In this document: positions 28,201 to 36,769 of the stretch, piece by piece
Numbering within the stretch: position 1 is the first letter of the stretch
Layout of the letters: every line of letters begins with the position of its first letter
NCBI RefSeq assembly: GCF_018130955.1
Contig: NZ_JAFCJM010000016.1
Coordinates: 88,133 to 152,132, forward strand
Direction: 5' to 3'
DNA from: Bradyrhizobium liaoningense
GTDB lineage: Bacteria > Pseudomonadota > Alphaproteobacteria > Rhizobiales > Xanthobacteraceae
Length of the DNA stretch: 64,000 nt
The notes under the pieces: model-generated
The model's database searches: none
Seen by the model: only the letters and a program-made list of their open reading frames with translations
Told to the model about the DNA's origin: nothing
Made by a program: the position numbers and the translations under genes

Positions 28201-29064
28201 GGTCGGCGATGGCCTATGCGGCCGATCCCGCGACGGTGAAGCCCGATGCTGCGTTTGCGGTGTGGGGCCGCGTGATCGGCTCCTGGGGGCGGGCCGGCAG
28301 CGACGGCAATGCGGCGGCGCTGTCGCACAACACCGGCGGCTTCTTCTCCGGCATCGATTCCCGCGTCGGTGACGATTGGCGCGTCGGCGTGCTGAGCGGC
28401 TACACGCATGCGAACCTGAGCAGCGCGAGCGACGCATCGCGCGCGTCGGTCGAAAGCTATCATTTCGGCGGCTTCGCCGGCGCGCAGTGGGGAGCGATTG
28501 GCTTCCGCAGCGGCGCGGCCTATAGCTGGCACCACATCGGCAGCAGCCGGACGGTCGCGATCCCCGGCTTCACCGACCAACTCTCCGCGGGCTACGGGGC
28601 CACCACGGCGCAGGCGTTCGGCGAACTCGGCTACCGGATCGATCTGTCGAGGAGAGGGGCGCTGGAGCCGTTCGCCGCGCTCGCCTATGTCGATACGCGC
28701 AGCAAGGGTTTCACCGAGGCCGGCGGCGACGGGGGCCGCGGCAACCAGCGGCGTCGGCTTTTCCACGCTCGGCTTGCGCGGCGCGGTCGGCTTCGAGCTC
28801 GGCGGCTTGGATGCGCGCTGGACGGGGATGCTCGGCTGGCGCCACGCCTATGGCGACGTGACGCCGGCAACCGCCATGAGCTTCGCCGGGAGCAACGTCT
28901 TCACCGTGGCCGGCCTGCCGATCGCGCGCGACGCCGCCGCCATCGAAGCCGGCTTCGACCTTGCCCTGACCCGCAACGCCACCTTCGGCGTCAGCTACAC
29001 GGGGCAGTTTGCCAAGCGCGCGAACGACAATGGCGTGAAGGCGGACTTTAGCTGGAAGTTCTGA
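25299..29064 (+). CDS. Autotransporter (type Va), disrupted by a +1 frameshift near its C-terminus
   Basis: A signal peptide (LLGSTALVAVASASSSFAG) is followed by about 800 residues of repeated beta-helix strands of the T5SS/PEP-CTERM-associated type (GTLTVGNSGKGTINITNGG, GTVTITGAGSKVQVG). A linker (LDVTKGGIVAPGNSIGTLTV) leads to an autotransporter barrel starting near AFAVWGRVIGSWGRAG. At a G5 run (28731-28735) the frame breaks. The frame from 25299 then gives Arg-rich nonsense to a stop at 29051, while the next frame gives a perfect barrel end, GVGFSTLGLRGAVGFELGG to VKADFSWKF, stopping at 29064. One G fewer restores a protein of about 1254 residues with the expected terminal Phe. Read as is, the last four or so strands are lost. 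Confidence 0.88.
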
Positions 29065-29227
29065 AGCGGGCGCGCCTCCTACCTTGGTCCCATTTACCCG
29101 GCCGCACTCCCTGGCCTGAATATGATCACGTCGCCTCCGCGTTCGCAGCAATGCCGGAGGCGGCGTGCGTGTTGTCAGACGTGGCGTGATCGGCGGGGGC
29201 GCCACAATGGAAGGTCTGAGGTGCAAA

Positions 29228-29359
29228 ATGGCCATGTTCTATTTGCCTGCACTGATCCTCGATGCGTTTCTGAGTGTGTTGGAACTGATCATGAGCTCGT
29301 CCGAGCCGCGCTTGCCGAGTCGCAAGCCCGGCAAGCCGACCGTGATCATTCTGGAGTAA
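29228..29359 (+). CDS. Possible small membrane peptide
   Basis: 43 residues, MAMFYLPALILDAFLSVLEL then a polar, Pro/Arg-rich tail ending IILE. GAGG lies 6-7 bases before the ATG; a start at 29207 would add seven residues. One hydrophobic segment. No homology recognised, so this may not be a gene. Confidence 0.4.
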   Translation: MAMFYLPALILDAFLSVLELIMSSSEPRLPSRKPGKPTVIILE

Positions 29360-29441
29360 CACCCTGGCGGGTGGACGGCTTCAGCCAGTGCGCTGCCGTC
29401 GGAGCGTCGCGGCGGGGCGTGAGCAAAACCGGGAGGCAATC

Positions 29442-29885
29442 ATGGCAACGCGTTCCACGGTGCCTATGGCCGCGTGCGCGATGTTTCTCGCTGTATTCAA
29501 CGCACCAGCGGCGCAGGCGGAAGAGCTGAGGCTCGTTACGCCGCCGCTCAGCATCCACAGAGAGCAGATACGACCTCCAGCGACCACACTTCCGGTCCCG
29601 TCGGGGTACACCAGGGAGCACGTCGTGCATGGCGATCGCGTGTTTCACGGCGAGGCCGCCAACGGGCAGTGCAGTGTGTGTCACGGCATCGATGGAAAGG
29701 GAACGCCGAACGGCAACGACCTGACTGCCGGCATGTTCGTCTGGAGCGACGGCAGCGTCAATGAGCTGAAGCGCACGATCCTGCACAACATGGCCGTGGC
29801 CCCCGGAATGGATGGCGACCTGAAGCCGGAGGATGTCGATGCCGTCGCGGCCTACGTTTGGGCCATCAGCCATCAGGATCTGTGA
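29442..29885 (+). CDS. Exported c-type cytochrome, monoheme
   Basis: 147 residues with a signal peptide (AACAMFLAVFNAPAAQA). The heme-binding motif CSVCH is followed by GIDGKGTPNGNDL, and the probable axial Met lies in MAVAPGM. The C-terminal helix DVDAVAAYVWAIS is standard for small class I cytochromes c. GGGAGG precedes the ATG. Its stop overlaps the next start by 4 bp. Electron partner unknown. Confidence 0.85.
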   Translation: MATRSTVPMAACAMFLAVFNAPAAQAEELRLVTPPLSIHREQIRPPATTLPVPSGYTREHVVHGDRVFHGEAANGQCSVCHGIDGKGTPNGNDLTAGMFVWSDGSVNELKRTILHNMAVAPGMDGDLKPEDVDAVAAYVWAISHQDL

Positions 29886-30055
29886 TACCGAAATCTCGGG
29901 GTCGTGTGGAACGTCGTGTGCGGCGTCTCCAGGATCAGCGTGAAGGAGATCTTTCGGGGGGCTGGCCCTTCAAGATCGCGCAGTTGGTTGCCCTGTTCGC
30001 AATGGTATTGTTCTCGGGACTCGTGACGATCCCGATCAAATGGTTTGGCGGCTAG
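29882..30055 (+). CDS. Small single-helix membrane protein coupled to the cytochrome
   Basis: 57 residues from a GTG that overlaps the cytochrome stop (GTGA). A basic N-terminus (SRGRVERRVRRLQDQ) is followed by one transmembrane helix, FKIAQLVALFAMVLFSGLV. The overlap implies translational coupling, so it may anchor or assist the cytochrome. Confidence 0.6.
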   Translation: MIPKSRGRVERRVRRLQDQREGDLSGGWPFKIAQLVALFAMVLFSGLVTIPIKWFGG

Positions 30056-30089
30056 TCACGCGTCCAGAACAAGGCAAGGAAGAACGCAA

Positions 30090-30584
30090 ATGGCCGCACG
30101 GATCATGATCCTCAACGGACCCAATCTCAATTTTCTCGGCATCAGGGAGCCGCACATCTACGGCTCGACGACGCTGAACGAGATCGAGGCGAGCTGCCAG
30201 GCGCTCGCCGATCAACTGGGGGTCTCGATCTCGTTCCATCAGTCGAACATGGAGGGCGAGCTCGTCAACCTGATCCAGTCCGCGCACGGCACGGCGGATG
30301 CGATCATCATGAACCCCGCGGCCTATTCCTTCACCTCGGTCGCGCTGATCGATGCGCTGAAGATCTTTGAGGGCGTGAAGATCGAGGTGCATATCTCGAA
30401 CATCCATGCGCGGGACGAGCTGCATCGCCACTCGATCACGTCGAGTGCCTGCACGGCGGTCATTTGCGGCCTGGGTCCCTACGGCTATCTCGCCGCGATC
30501 CTGGCGGCCGTACAACGGCTCGGACAATTGCCTGCAACGATTGCGCCGGCGCTGCACGGGCTTGCGACTGGCGGCAAGGCGTAG
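30090..30584 (+). CDS. aroQ: Type II 3-dehydroquinate dehydratase
   Basis: 164 residues. It dehydrates 3-dehydroquinate to 3-dehydroshikimate in the shikimate pathway. It has the N-terminal ILNGPNLNFLG, the lid REPHIYG with the catalytic Tyr, MNPAAYSFTSVAL, and the substrate/catalytic region HISNIHARDELHRHS with the His. The type II family forms dodecamers. AAGGAAG precedes the ATG at 30090. Confidence 0.95.
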   Translation: MAARIMILNGPNLNFLGIREPHIYGSTTLNEIEASCQALADQLGVSISFHQSNMEGELVNLIQSAHGTADAIIMNPAAYSFTSVALIDALKIFEGVKIEVHISNIHARDELHRHSITSSACTAVICGLGPYGYLAAILAAVQRLGQLPATIAPALHGLATGGKA

Positions 30585-30660
30585 AGCATGATCCGGAAAA
30601 GTGCGCGGCGGTTTTCCCTCGCGACAAACGCGGAACGCGTTTGCGCGGAGATCATGCTCT
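30583..30660. repeat. GCATGATCCGGAAAAGTG dispersed repeat, longer copy
   Basis: AGAGCATGATC at the left pairs with GATCATGCTCT at the right. The middle has an inverted pair around CGCGGAACGCGTTTGCGCG. It abuts the aroQ stop. Confidence 0.85.
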
Positions 30661-30750
30661 GACAAAGAACGGGGGGCGGGATGCACGGAGCTGGATCTTC
30701 TCGCTATCTGGAGTGACGTCGAGGCGCACGATCTGACCGGAGAGCGTCAC

Positions 30751-30780
30751 AAAAAGGCCTCGCCGAAGCGAGGCCTTTCC
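30751..30780 (-). terminator. Bidirectional terminator
   Basis: AAAAAGGCCTCGC CGAA GCGAGGCCTTT: an 8-bp stem with a tetraloop. On the minus strand the U-tract follows it, ending the GYY-rich gene. Confidence 0.88.
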
Positions 30781-30802
30781 ACGCCGACTTTACCGGGTTG
30801 CA

Positions 30803-31042
30803 TTAGTCATCCCAGTGATGGCGGCGGATCACGACGCCGCGGTCGTAGCCATGGTGGTACCAGCCACGGTGCCAGCCGCGGTCATGATCGTAGAACCGCA
30901 CGCGCGGACCATCGTAGTAGCGGTGCCCGTAATAGCCGGGGTCGCCGCCGACATAGACGCCGAAACCGCCTGCATTCGCGATGGTCGGGGCACCGATTGC
31001 AAGCGTCGCTGCCGCTGCAAGAGCGTAAGTGAGCTTCTTCAT
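30803..31042 (-). CDS. Small exported Gly/Tyr/His-rich protein
   Basis: 79 residues with a signal peptide (MKKLTYALAAAATLAIGAPTIANA). The mature part is rich in Gly, Tyr, His, Arg and Asp (GYYGHRYYDG, HRGWYHHGYDR) and ends HHWDD. AGGAGGAAC lies before the ATG. It may bind metal or be an envelope filler protein, but that is inference. It resembles the protein at 63583 in composition. Confidence 0.7.
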   Translation of the reverse strand: MKKLTYALAAAATLAIGAPTIANAGGFGVYVGGDPGYYGHRYYDGPRVRFYDHDRGWHRGWYHHGYDRGVVIRRHHWDD

Positions 31043-31231
31043 CTGTTCCTCCTGTGCATCGTCTGCGCAGGGGCTAACGGCTGCGGCTATCGGGTGTTGC
31101 AGGAACCCCGACGAAACTTTGCTGAATAAGAGTTCAGGTTTCACCGTGTGCCGCGAGGTCACAAACTGATTGATGGTGCCGATTTGCAGCTTCGGCGTTC
31201 GCGTCGTTCAAACGCTCTTCGAGCCGGTGCT

Positions 31232-31333
31232 AGAGCATGATCCGGAAAAGTGCGTAGCGGTTTTCCGAAAAGATTATGCTCAAACAAAGTGCTAAGGCGC
31301 GATGGACAGTCAACCTAGAGCCATCGCGCTTTA
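31232..31333. repeat. GCATGATCCGGAAAAGTG dispersed repeat with 3' extension
   Basis: It begins AGAGCATGATCCGGAAAAGT and continues after TTATGCTCAAACAAAG into a second palindrome, GCGCGATGG...CCATCGCGC. The copy at 53809 shares this second half. Its right end reaches the 3' end of the arsR-type gene. Confidence 0.85.
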
Positions 31334-31693
31334 GGCCCGCTTTCCCTCGCGCTGCGCCACGGGCGCCTTTCGCCGCTCTCGCTTTCCTCGGGCGATTTCC
31401 GTGGCCAGCGCGTCCAGCTTCGGTTCCCAAAAACCCCTGAACTGGGCGACCCATTCGTTGACGGCCTGGAATCCCGCGGGATCAATCGAGTAAAGCCGCC
31501 GCTGCGCCTCCGGCCGAACTCTTGCAAATCCGGCATCCCTCAGGACTTTCAGATGCTGCGATACCGCGGCCTGCGTAATGCCAAACTCGGCGTCGATCGC
31601 CTTGACGACATCCCCGGAGGCAATCTCGCCTTGACCGAGTAATTCGAGAATCCGTCGGCGTACCGGATCGGCAAGAACGTCGAAAATATGCAT
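31331..31693 (-). CDS. ArsR-family transcriptional regulator
   Basis: 120 residues with a winged-helix fold: IFDVLADPVRRRILELL, then ITQAAVSQHLKVLRDAGFARVRPEAQRRLYSID. There are no Cys pairs, so it is not a classical metal sensor; it resembles the regulators that partner SRPBCC proteins. Its ATG overlaps the upstream gene's TGA by one base (TGATG), so it is translated from the same message. Confidence 0.88.
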   Translation of the reverse strand: MHIFDVLADPVRRRILELLGQGEIASGDVVKAIDAEFGITQAAVSQHLKVLRDAGFARVRPEAQRRLYSIDPAGFQAVNEWVAQFRGFWEPKLDALATEIARGKRERRKAPVAQREGKRA

Positions 31694-32355
31694 CAGCTCC
31701 CCGTGCCTGGATGCGCTACGTCTGGCGGTGGTTCGCCGCGGAAGAATGCGATCGTGCGGTCCGAGCGTTGCCTGGCCGAGGTTGGGTCTTCCCCGCTCGC
31801 CACATGCGCAGCACGCCAGCGCTCGCCGCTTTCACCCATGAACTCCTTGCCGTTCGACGAGCCCATCCAGGCCATGGCCGCTGCCTGATCGACCGGAGTT
31901 CCGGACACCAGATGCTGCTGGAGCCCGGCGAGCGCAAGGTCCCACCCAATGCCGACGGCACCAGGGCCGAATTGCTTCCAATGGTCCTCGACGACCGCTG
32001 TGTGCTCCAGGGTCAATCTAGCTTCCGCACCCACGGCAACCAATCTGACGTCGATCCAGCTAACCGCCCCGCCGAATTCCCAGGTCGCCGCAAAATGGTT
32101 CGGCGGCGTGCAGGCCGTGATCGTTCCGCCTGCATTACCCCTAATCTGGTACTTGCCGCCAAGCCTCAGTTCGCCCTCGACGGGGAGAAACCAGCGGGGA
32201 ATGCGCTCGGCGTTCGTCAATGCGTCCCACAGATCGTCGATATCGGTATCGTAGAGCCGGCTCAGCGTAACCGTGCTCGCGGGCTTGCCGTCTTTTTCGC
32301 AGCTTGTGACCGAGCGCGTGACCAGACCGAGGACTTTTGCGACGTCGAATTCCAT
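31693..32355 (-). CDS. SRPBCC (AHSA1-type) domain protein
   Basis: 220 residues. START-like fold markers are TVTLSRLYDTDIDDLWDALT, RIPRWFLPVEGELRLGGKY, HFAATWEFGG and EARLTLEHTAVVEDHWKQFGPGAVGIGWD. The family binds hydrophobic ligands and is often paired with an ArsR regulator, as here. GGGAGG six bases before the Met at 32355 decides the start over the Met two codons earlier. Confidence 0.85.
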   Translation of the reverse strand: MEFDVAKVLGLVTRSVTSCEKDGKPASTVTLSRLYDTDIDDLWDALTNAERIPRWFLPVEGELRLGGKYQIRGNAGGTITACTPPNHFAATWEFGGAVSWIDVRLVAVGAEARLTLEHTAVVEDHWKQFGPGAVGIGWDLALAGLQQHLVSGTPVDQAAAMAWMGSSNGKEFMGESGERWRAAHVASGEDPTSARQRSDRTIAFFRGEPPPDVAHPGTGS

Positions 32356-32386
32356 TTGCATCCTCCCAGTGGATCGCTGGGATGAA

Positions 32387-32418
32387 TATAAGTTTGTGCT
32401 TATATAAGTCAATGCTTT
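32387..32418 (-). promoter_or_regulatory. Candidate operator upstream of SRPBCC-arsR
   Basis: TATAAG TTTGTG CTTATA (32387-32404) is a 6-bp inverted repeat. It overlaps a 16-bp direct repeat, TATAAGTTTGTGCTTA / TATAAGTCAATGCTTT, starting at 32387 and 32403. The position, about 35 bp before the start codon, suits autoregulation by the ArsR protein. Confidence 0.5.
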
Positions 32419-32619
32419 GATAAAGAGGGTCGCGGGGCAGCGTGTCGTGGCAGGGCAACGGCACGCGTTCGCAAATCTCGCGATGATCGACTATTACCCC
32501 CGATTTGCCCGACTGCAACTGTTTTTCCGAAATTCGGAAAGGTCTGGTCGATAGCCCCCGGCTACTGTGCATGGGGTTGTTTTCGATGTTTTGGTACGGC
32601 AGGCCGAACCGGCCCTGCT

Positions 32620-33708
32620 CTAGGCCCCGCAGATGATCACGCCGTACCAGCCGAGGCCCCGATAGGTCTCGTAGCCGGGCGTGGCGTGGAAGGCGACGAG
32701 GGCGCCGGTGCGGTCGTGGTAGAAGCCGGAGCGCTGGCCGTTCGCCGCCAGCGTCAGGCGCTCGCTGAGGATGCCCTGGCCGTCGGAGGCGGCAATGACA
32801 CGGAAATGCGAGTCGACCAGCAGCACGCGCGCCTTGTCGCTGTCGCCGACACGGACGCCCTGGACGATGGCGCGGGCCTGCGGCTCCCAGTCGAAGTGGA
32901 TCGCAAGCACGCCAATCGGGGCGCCATGGGCCTGGCCGCCGGCGCGCACGCTGGCGCAATAGGTCGCGACCTGCGCATTGCCCAGCAGCGGCTGGCTTTC
33001 GACGTCGCCGGCGACATAGTCGTCTCCGGAGCGCAGTGTCTTCGCCTCGCGAAACCACTCTGTGTTGGCGACGTTCTGGCCGACCACGCGAAACCGGTCG
33101 GCGCGGCCATTGGCGATCACATTGCCATCGAGGTCGCAGAGCCAGAGATCGAGATAGACCGTGTAGGCGCCGAGGATGACGGCGAGCCGCTCGGAGGCGT
33201 GCGTCACGGCGCCCGCGCTCGGGGACGCCGCGCAATCGACAACGGCCGAATCCGTCGCCCACCAGCGCACGTCGCAGGTGCGCTCATAGAGGTTGCGGTC
33301 GATCAGCTCGATGGCGTTGAGCGACATGTCGACCATACGCTCGCCGCGCGAGCGCTGGCTCATGCGCTCGATCGAGGAGACGAGCTCGCCGGTCCGCTTG
33401 GTCAATTGGGTCTCGAGTTCGCGCGCGATGGTCTCGACCTGCTGGCCGACGCCGCGCACCTCCTGCGCCACGACAGCGAAGCCCGCGCCTTGCGCGCCGG
33501 CGCGCGAGCTCTCGATCAGCGCGTTCAGCGCCAGCATCTTCATCTGGTTGGTGATCTGCTGGATCGACTTGGTCTTGTCGACCGCGATCTGGTTGACCTC
33601 GGCGGTCAACCGGTTGATCAGCGCGGAAATATCGGAATCGTCTTCGGCCTCGGGATTGGTGGTTCCGTTCGCAATCGGCCTGGCCTTCAGACCCAGCGCA
33701 GCAGACAT
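32620..33708 (-). CDS. Soluble chemoreceptor-like protein: MCP signalling hairpin plus sensor domain
   Basis: 362 residues with no transmembrane segment. Residues about 25-130 carry the receptor hairpin tip (NQMKMLALNALIESSRAG, GFAVVAQEVRGVGQQV). The C-terminal 200 residues resemble a Cache/PAS-like ligand domain (VYLDLWLCDLDGNVIANG, SVRAGGQAHGAPIGVLAIHFDW, VLLVDSHFRVIAAS). This is the reverse of the usual order and the coiled coil is short, so it may signal to a CheA/CheW cluster in the cytoplasm or act outside chemotaxis. Confidence 0.75.
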   Translation of the reverse strand: MSAALGLKARPIANGTTNPEAEDDSDISALINRLTAEVNQIAVDKTKSIQQITNQMKMLALNALIESSRAGAQGAGFAVVAQEVRGVGQQVETIARELETQLTKRTGELVSSIERMSQRSRGERMVDMSLNAIELIDRNLYERTCDVRWWATDSAVVDCAASPSAGAVTHASERLAVILGAYTVYLDLWLCDLDGNVIANGRADRFRVVGQNVANTEWFREAKTLRSGDDYVAGDVESQPLLGNAQVATYCASVRAGGQAHGAPIGVLAIHFDWEPQARAIVQGVRVGDSDKARVLLVDSHFRVIAASDGQGILSERLTLAANGQRSGFYHDRTGALVAFHATPGYETYRGLGWYGVIICGA

Positions 33709-33990
33709 TCGAGGGGCTTCCCTTGCAATGAGGTCTGATCTGCAAATGACGCGGAACCAAAAATTGCAGATCGAATACGATTCTTTTTCGGGGATTCCAC
33801 CTAACGCCCGCTTAATTTGCTGTCTTGCGGTCTGCTCAAATGGTAGTCAGCGCGCACAGGAAATCGGCAATCCACCGTTTTGTTCGGCGCGGACATTGCA
33901 AACAGCGCAGCATTCCCGCCGAATCCCGTGCGTAGCGACCGCGCGCCGCCGATGTTGGGCGCGAGCCGAGTTAAGCCCAGCGAATCGAAC

Positions 33991-35832
33991 ATGACCCCGC
34001 CCGCCATAGCCTTGCCCGTCGAAGCGCCCCCGGCGTTTCTCGGCGTTGCGCAGTCCCTGACGGGAAAGCTCTGGCGCGACCGACTGGACGCGCGGGGAGC
34101 CGCCAAGGCTCTCGCCATCGTGCAGCGCCATCAATTGCCGGAGCTGCTCGCGCGGGTGCTGGCCGGCCGCGGCGTCGAGATCGACGCGGTCGAGGATTTT
34201 CTCGATCCGACCATCCGGAAATTGCTGCCGGACCCCTTTACGGTGACGCAGATGGAGGCGGCCGCGACGCGGATCGCGGATGCGGCGATACGCGGCGAGA
34301 AGGTCGCGATCTTTGGCGACTATGACGTCGACGGCGCCACCTCGGCCGCGCTGCTCGCCTGGCACCTGCGTCATTGCGGGCTCGATCCCTTGATCCACAT
34401 CCCCGACCGGATTTTCGAGGGCTACGGCCCCAACACCGAAGCCGTGCGTGCGCTGGCCGGGAAGGGCGCGACGTTGCTCGTCACCGTCGATTGCGGCACC
34501 ACCAGCATCGAGCCGCTTGCCGAGGCGCGACGGCTCGGCCTGTCCATCGTCGTGATCGACCATCATCAAGCCGGCACGGAGCTTCCCGAGGTCGATGCGC
34601 TCGTCAACCCGAACCGGCTCGATGACATCTCCGGCCTGGGCCATCTCGCCGCCGTCGGGCTCGTGCTGGTGACGCTGGTTGCCGTGAACCGCGAGCTGCG
34701 CCAGCGCGGCTTCTGGAGCCGCGAGATGCCCGAGCCCGATCTGCTGGGCATGCTGCATCACGTAGCCCTCGGCACGGTTGCCGACGTCGCGCCGCTGATC
34801 GGGCTCAACCGCGCCTTCGTCGCAAAAGGGCTTATCGCCATGCGGCGGCGCGATCATGTCGGTCACACCGCGCTGATGGATGCGGCGCGGCTCAACGGCC
34901 CGCCGGAAGCCTGGCATCTCGGTTTCATGCTGGGGCCGCGGATCAACGCGGGCGGCCGCATCGGCCGTGCCGATCTCGGCGTCCGGCTGCTGCTCGAAGG
35001 CGATCCCGTCGAGGCCGCGCGCATCGCCGCTGAGCTCGACCGCCTCAACAGCGAGCGCCGCGTCATCGAACAGGCCGCCGAAGCCCAGGCCGAAGCCGAA
35101 GCACTGGCGTCGATCGGGCTCGAGGACAAGCTCGGTGTCATCGTCACGGCCTCCGAAGGCTGGCATCCCGGCGTGGTTGGGCTCGTCGCCTCGCGGCTGA
35201 AGGAGAAGTTTTCGCGGCCGGCCTTTGCCATTGCGCTGGAGCCCGGCGGCATCGGCACCGGCTCCGGGCGTTCGATTGCCGGCGTCGATCTCGGCAAGGC
35301 GGTCCGACAGGCGGTTGCCGACGGAATTTTGCTTAAAGGCGGCGGTCACGCGATGGCGGCGGGAGTCACTCTGCGGAAGGAAAAGCTCGCCGAATTCCGT
35401 GCCTATCTGGAAAACGCGCTCGCCCGTGACGTCAGCGAAGCGCGCCACGTCAACGAGCTCTTCATCGACGGCGCGGTCGCCGCGCGCGCGGTGACGCCGG
35501 AGCTTGCGACCACGCTCAACCGCGCTGGTCCCTTCGGCAGCGGCAATCCCGAGCCGGTGCTGGCGCTGCCGTCGCACCAGCTCGTCTATGCCGACGAGGT
35601 CGGGCAAGCGCATCTGCGCCTGCGCTTCAAGTCCGGCGACGGTGCCATCGTCAACGGCATTGCATTCCGTTCGATCGGTCAGAAACTCGGCAACGCCCTG
35701 GTCGCCAATCGCGGCCAGGCCCTGCATGTGGCTGGCTCCCTGTCGCTCGACCGTTTCCAGGGCGCCGAGCGCGTGCAATTGCGCGTCATCGATGTCGCCT
35801 TGCCGGATCAGGGCCCATCGGTCATCAGATAG
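33991..35832 (+). CDS. recJ: Single-stranded-DNA-specific exonuclease
   Basis: 613 residues of the DHH/DHHA1 family. Motifs are GDYDVDGATSAAL, VTVDCGTTS, VVIDHHQAG and LHHVALGTVADVAPL. The DHHA1 region has GSGRSIAGVDLG and GGGHAMAAGVTL. RecJ degrades 5' single-stranded ends in RecF-type repair and mismatch repair. The ATG at 33991 is preferred over an extended frame that adds no homology. Confidence 0.94.
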   Translation: MTPPAIALPVEAPPAFLGVAQSLTGKLWRDRLDARGAAKALAIVQRHQLPELLARVLAGRGVEIDAVEDFLDPTIRKLLPDPFTVTQMEAAATRIADAAIRGEKVAIFGDYDVDGATSAALLAWHLRHCGLDPLIHIPDRIFEGYGPNTEAVRALAGKGATLLVTVDCGTTSIEPLAEARRLGLSIVVIDHHQAGTELPEVDALVNPNRLDDISGLGHLAAVGLVLVTLVAVNRELRQRGFWSREMPEPDLLGMLHHVALGTVADVAPLIGLNRAFVAKGLIAMRRRDHVGHTALMDAARLNGPPEAWHLGFMLGPRINAGGRIGRADLGVRLLLEGDPVEAARIAAELDRLNSERRVIEQAAEAQAEAEALASIGLEDKLGVIVTASEGWHPGVVGLVASRLKEKFSRPAFAIALEPGGIGTGSGRSIAGVDLGKAVRQAVADGILLKGGGHAMAAGVTLRKEKLAEFRAYLENALARDVSEARHVNELFIDGAVAARAVTPELATTLNRAGPFGSGNPEPVLALPSHQLVYADEVGQAHLRLRFKSGDGAIVNGIAFRSIGQKLGNALVANRGQALHVAGSLSLDRFQGAERVQLRVIDVALPDQGPSVIR

Positions 35833-35858
35833 ATAGAACAATAACAAAGGGAGTTGAA

Positions 35859-36668
35859 ATGGCAGGGCAGGTTGAAGGCAAGGTCGCGCTCGTGACCGGC
35901 GGCGCCTCGGGCATTGGCGAGGCGGTCGTCGAATTGCTGGCGAAGGAGGGCGCGACCGTGATCGCGACCGATGTCGACGAGCTCCGCGGCCCCGAGGTTG
36001 TGGCGCGCGTCACCAAGGCCGGCGGCAAGGCGATCTTTCTGGAGCAGGACGTCACCAGCGAGGAACGCTGGGCGGAGATCGCGGCCGAGATCGCCAGGCG
36101 CTACGGCAAGCTCGACGTGCTCGTCTCGAATGCCGGCATCGGTATCGCCGTGCCCGATATCGTCAACATGACGCTTGCCGACTGGCGCAAGCAGAACGCG
36201 ATCAACCTCGACGGCGTGTTTCTCTCGGTCAAGTACTGCCTGCCCCTGATGCGCAGGACGGCCGGCGGCTCCATTATCATGATGTCCTCGCTCGCGGGCC
36301 TGCGCGGCGCGGCCGGACTTGCCGGCTACTCCGCGACCAAGGGCGGCGTGCGGCTGTTCGCAAAGTCCATCGCGATGGAATGTGCGGCGGCTGGCGACGG
36401 CATCCGCGTCAACTCCGTGCATCCCGGCATCATCGACACCCCGATCTGGGGCAAGATCCCGACGGGCGCGACCGGCGCCGGCCAGAACGCGCCGATCGAT
36501 CCAGAGGAGCGCGCGAAAATGGCGACGCCGCTCGGCCGCGCCGGCCAGGCCGCGGAGATCGCGAGCGGCGTGCTGTATCTGGCGTCAGATGCCTCGCACT
36601 ACGTCACCGGCACCGAGCTCGTGATCGACGGCGGCATGAACGCGGGCGCGGTGCCGCGGCGGGCGTGA
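35859..36668 (+). CDS. SDR family oxidoreductase (glucose 1-dehydrogenase-like)
   Basis: 269 residues. TGGASGIGEAV binds the cofactor, and Asp in ATDVDE after beta2 favours NAD. SNAGIGI, the catalytic Ser in MMSSLAGLRG and YSATKGG follow, and HYVTGTELVIDGG closes the fold. It starts 26 bp after recJ with a purine-rich AAAGGGAG site. Substrate not determinable. Confidence 0.88.
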   Translation: MAGQVEGKVALVTGGASGIGEAVVELLAKEGATVIATDVDELRGPEVVARVTKAGGKAIFLEQDVTSEERWAEIAAEIARRYGKLDVLVSNAGIGIAVPDIVNMTLADWRKQNAINLDGVFLSVKYCLPLMRRTAGGSIIMMSSLAGLRGAAGLAGYSATKGGVRLFAKSIAMECAAAGDGIRVNSVHPGIIDTPIWGKIPTGATGAGQNAPIDPEERAKMATPLGRAGQAAEIASGVLYLASDASHYVTGTELVIDGGMNAGAVPRRA

Positions 36669-36769
36669 TTTAGGCCGCGCAGCGCGAAGGGCAGGGTGGC
36701 GGTCGCAGGGGCTGACGCGGTTGCGTCACCCCTGTACAACGCCGGCGGCTAGCTCAAGAGGTCTTCGCC

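Noticed and set aside
28731..28760. Programmed ribosomal frameshift as an explanation for the autotransporter frame change
   Set aside because: No slippery heptamer with a following pseudoknot is apparent, and the change restores normal homology by loss of a single G. Error or mutation is simpler.
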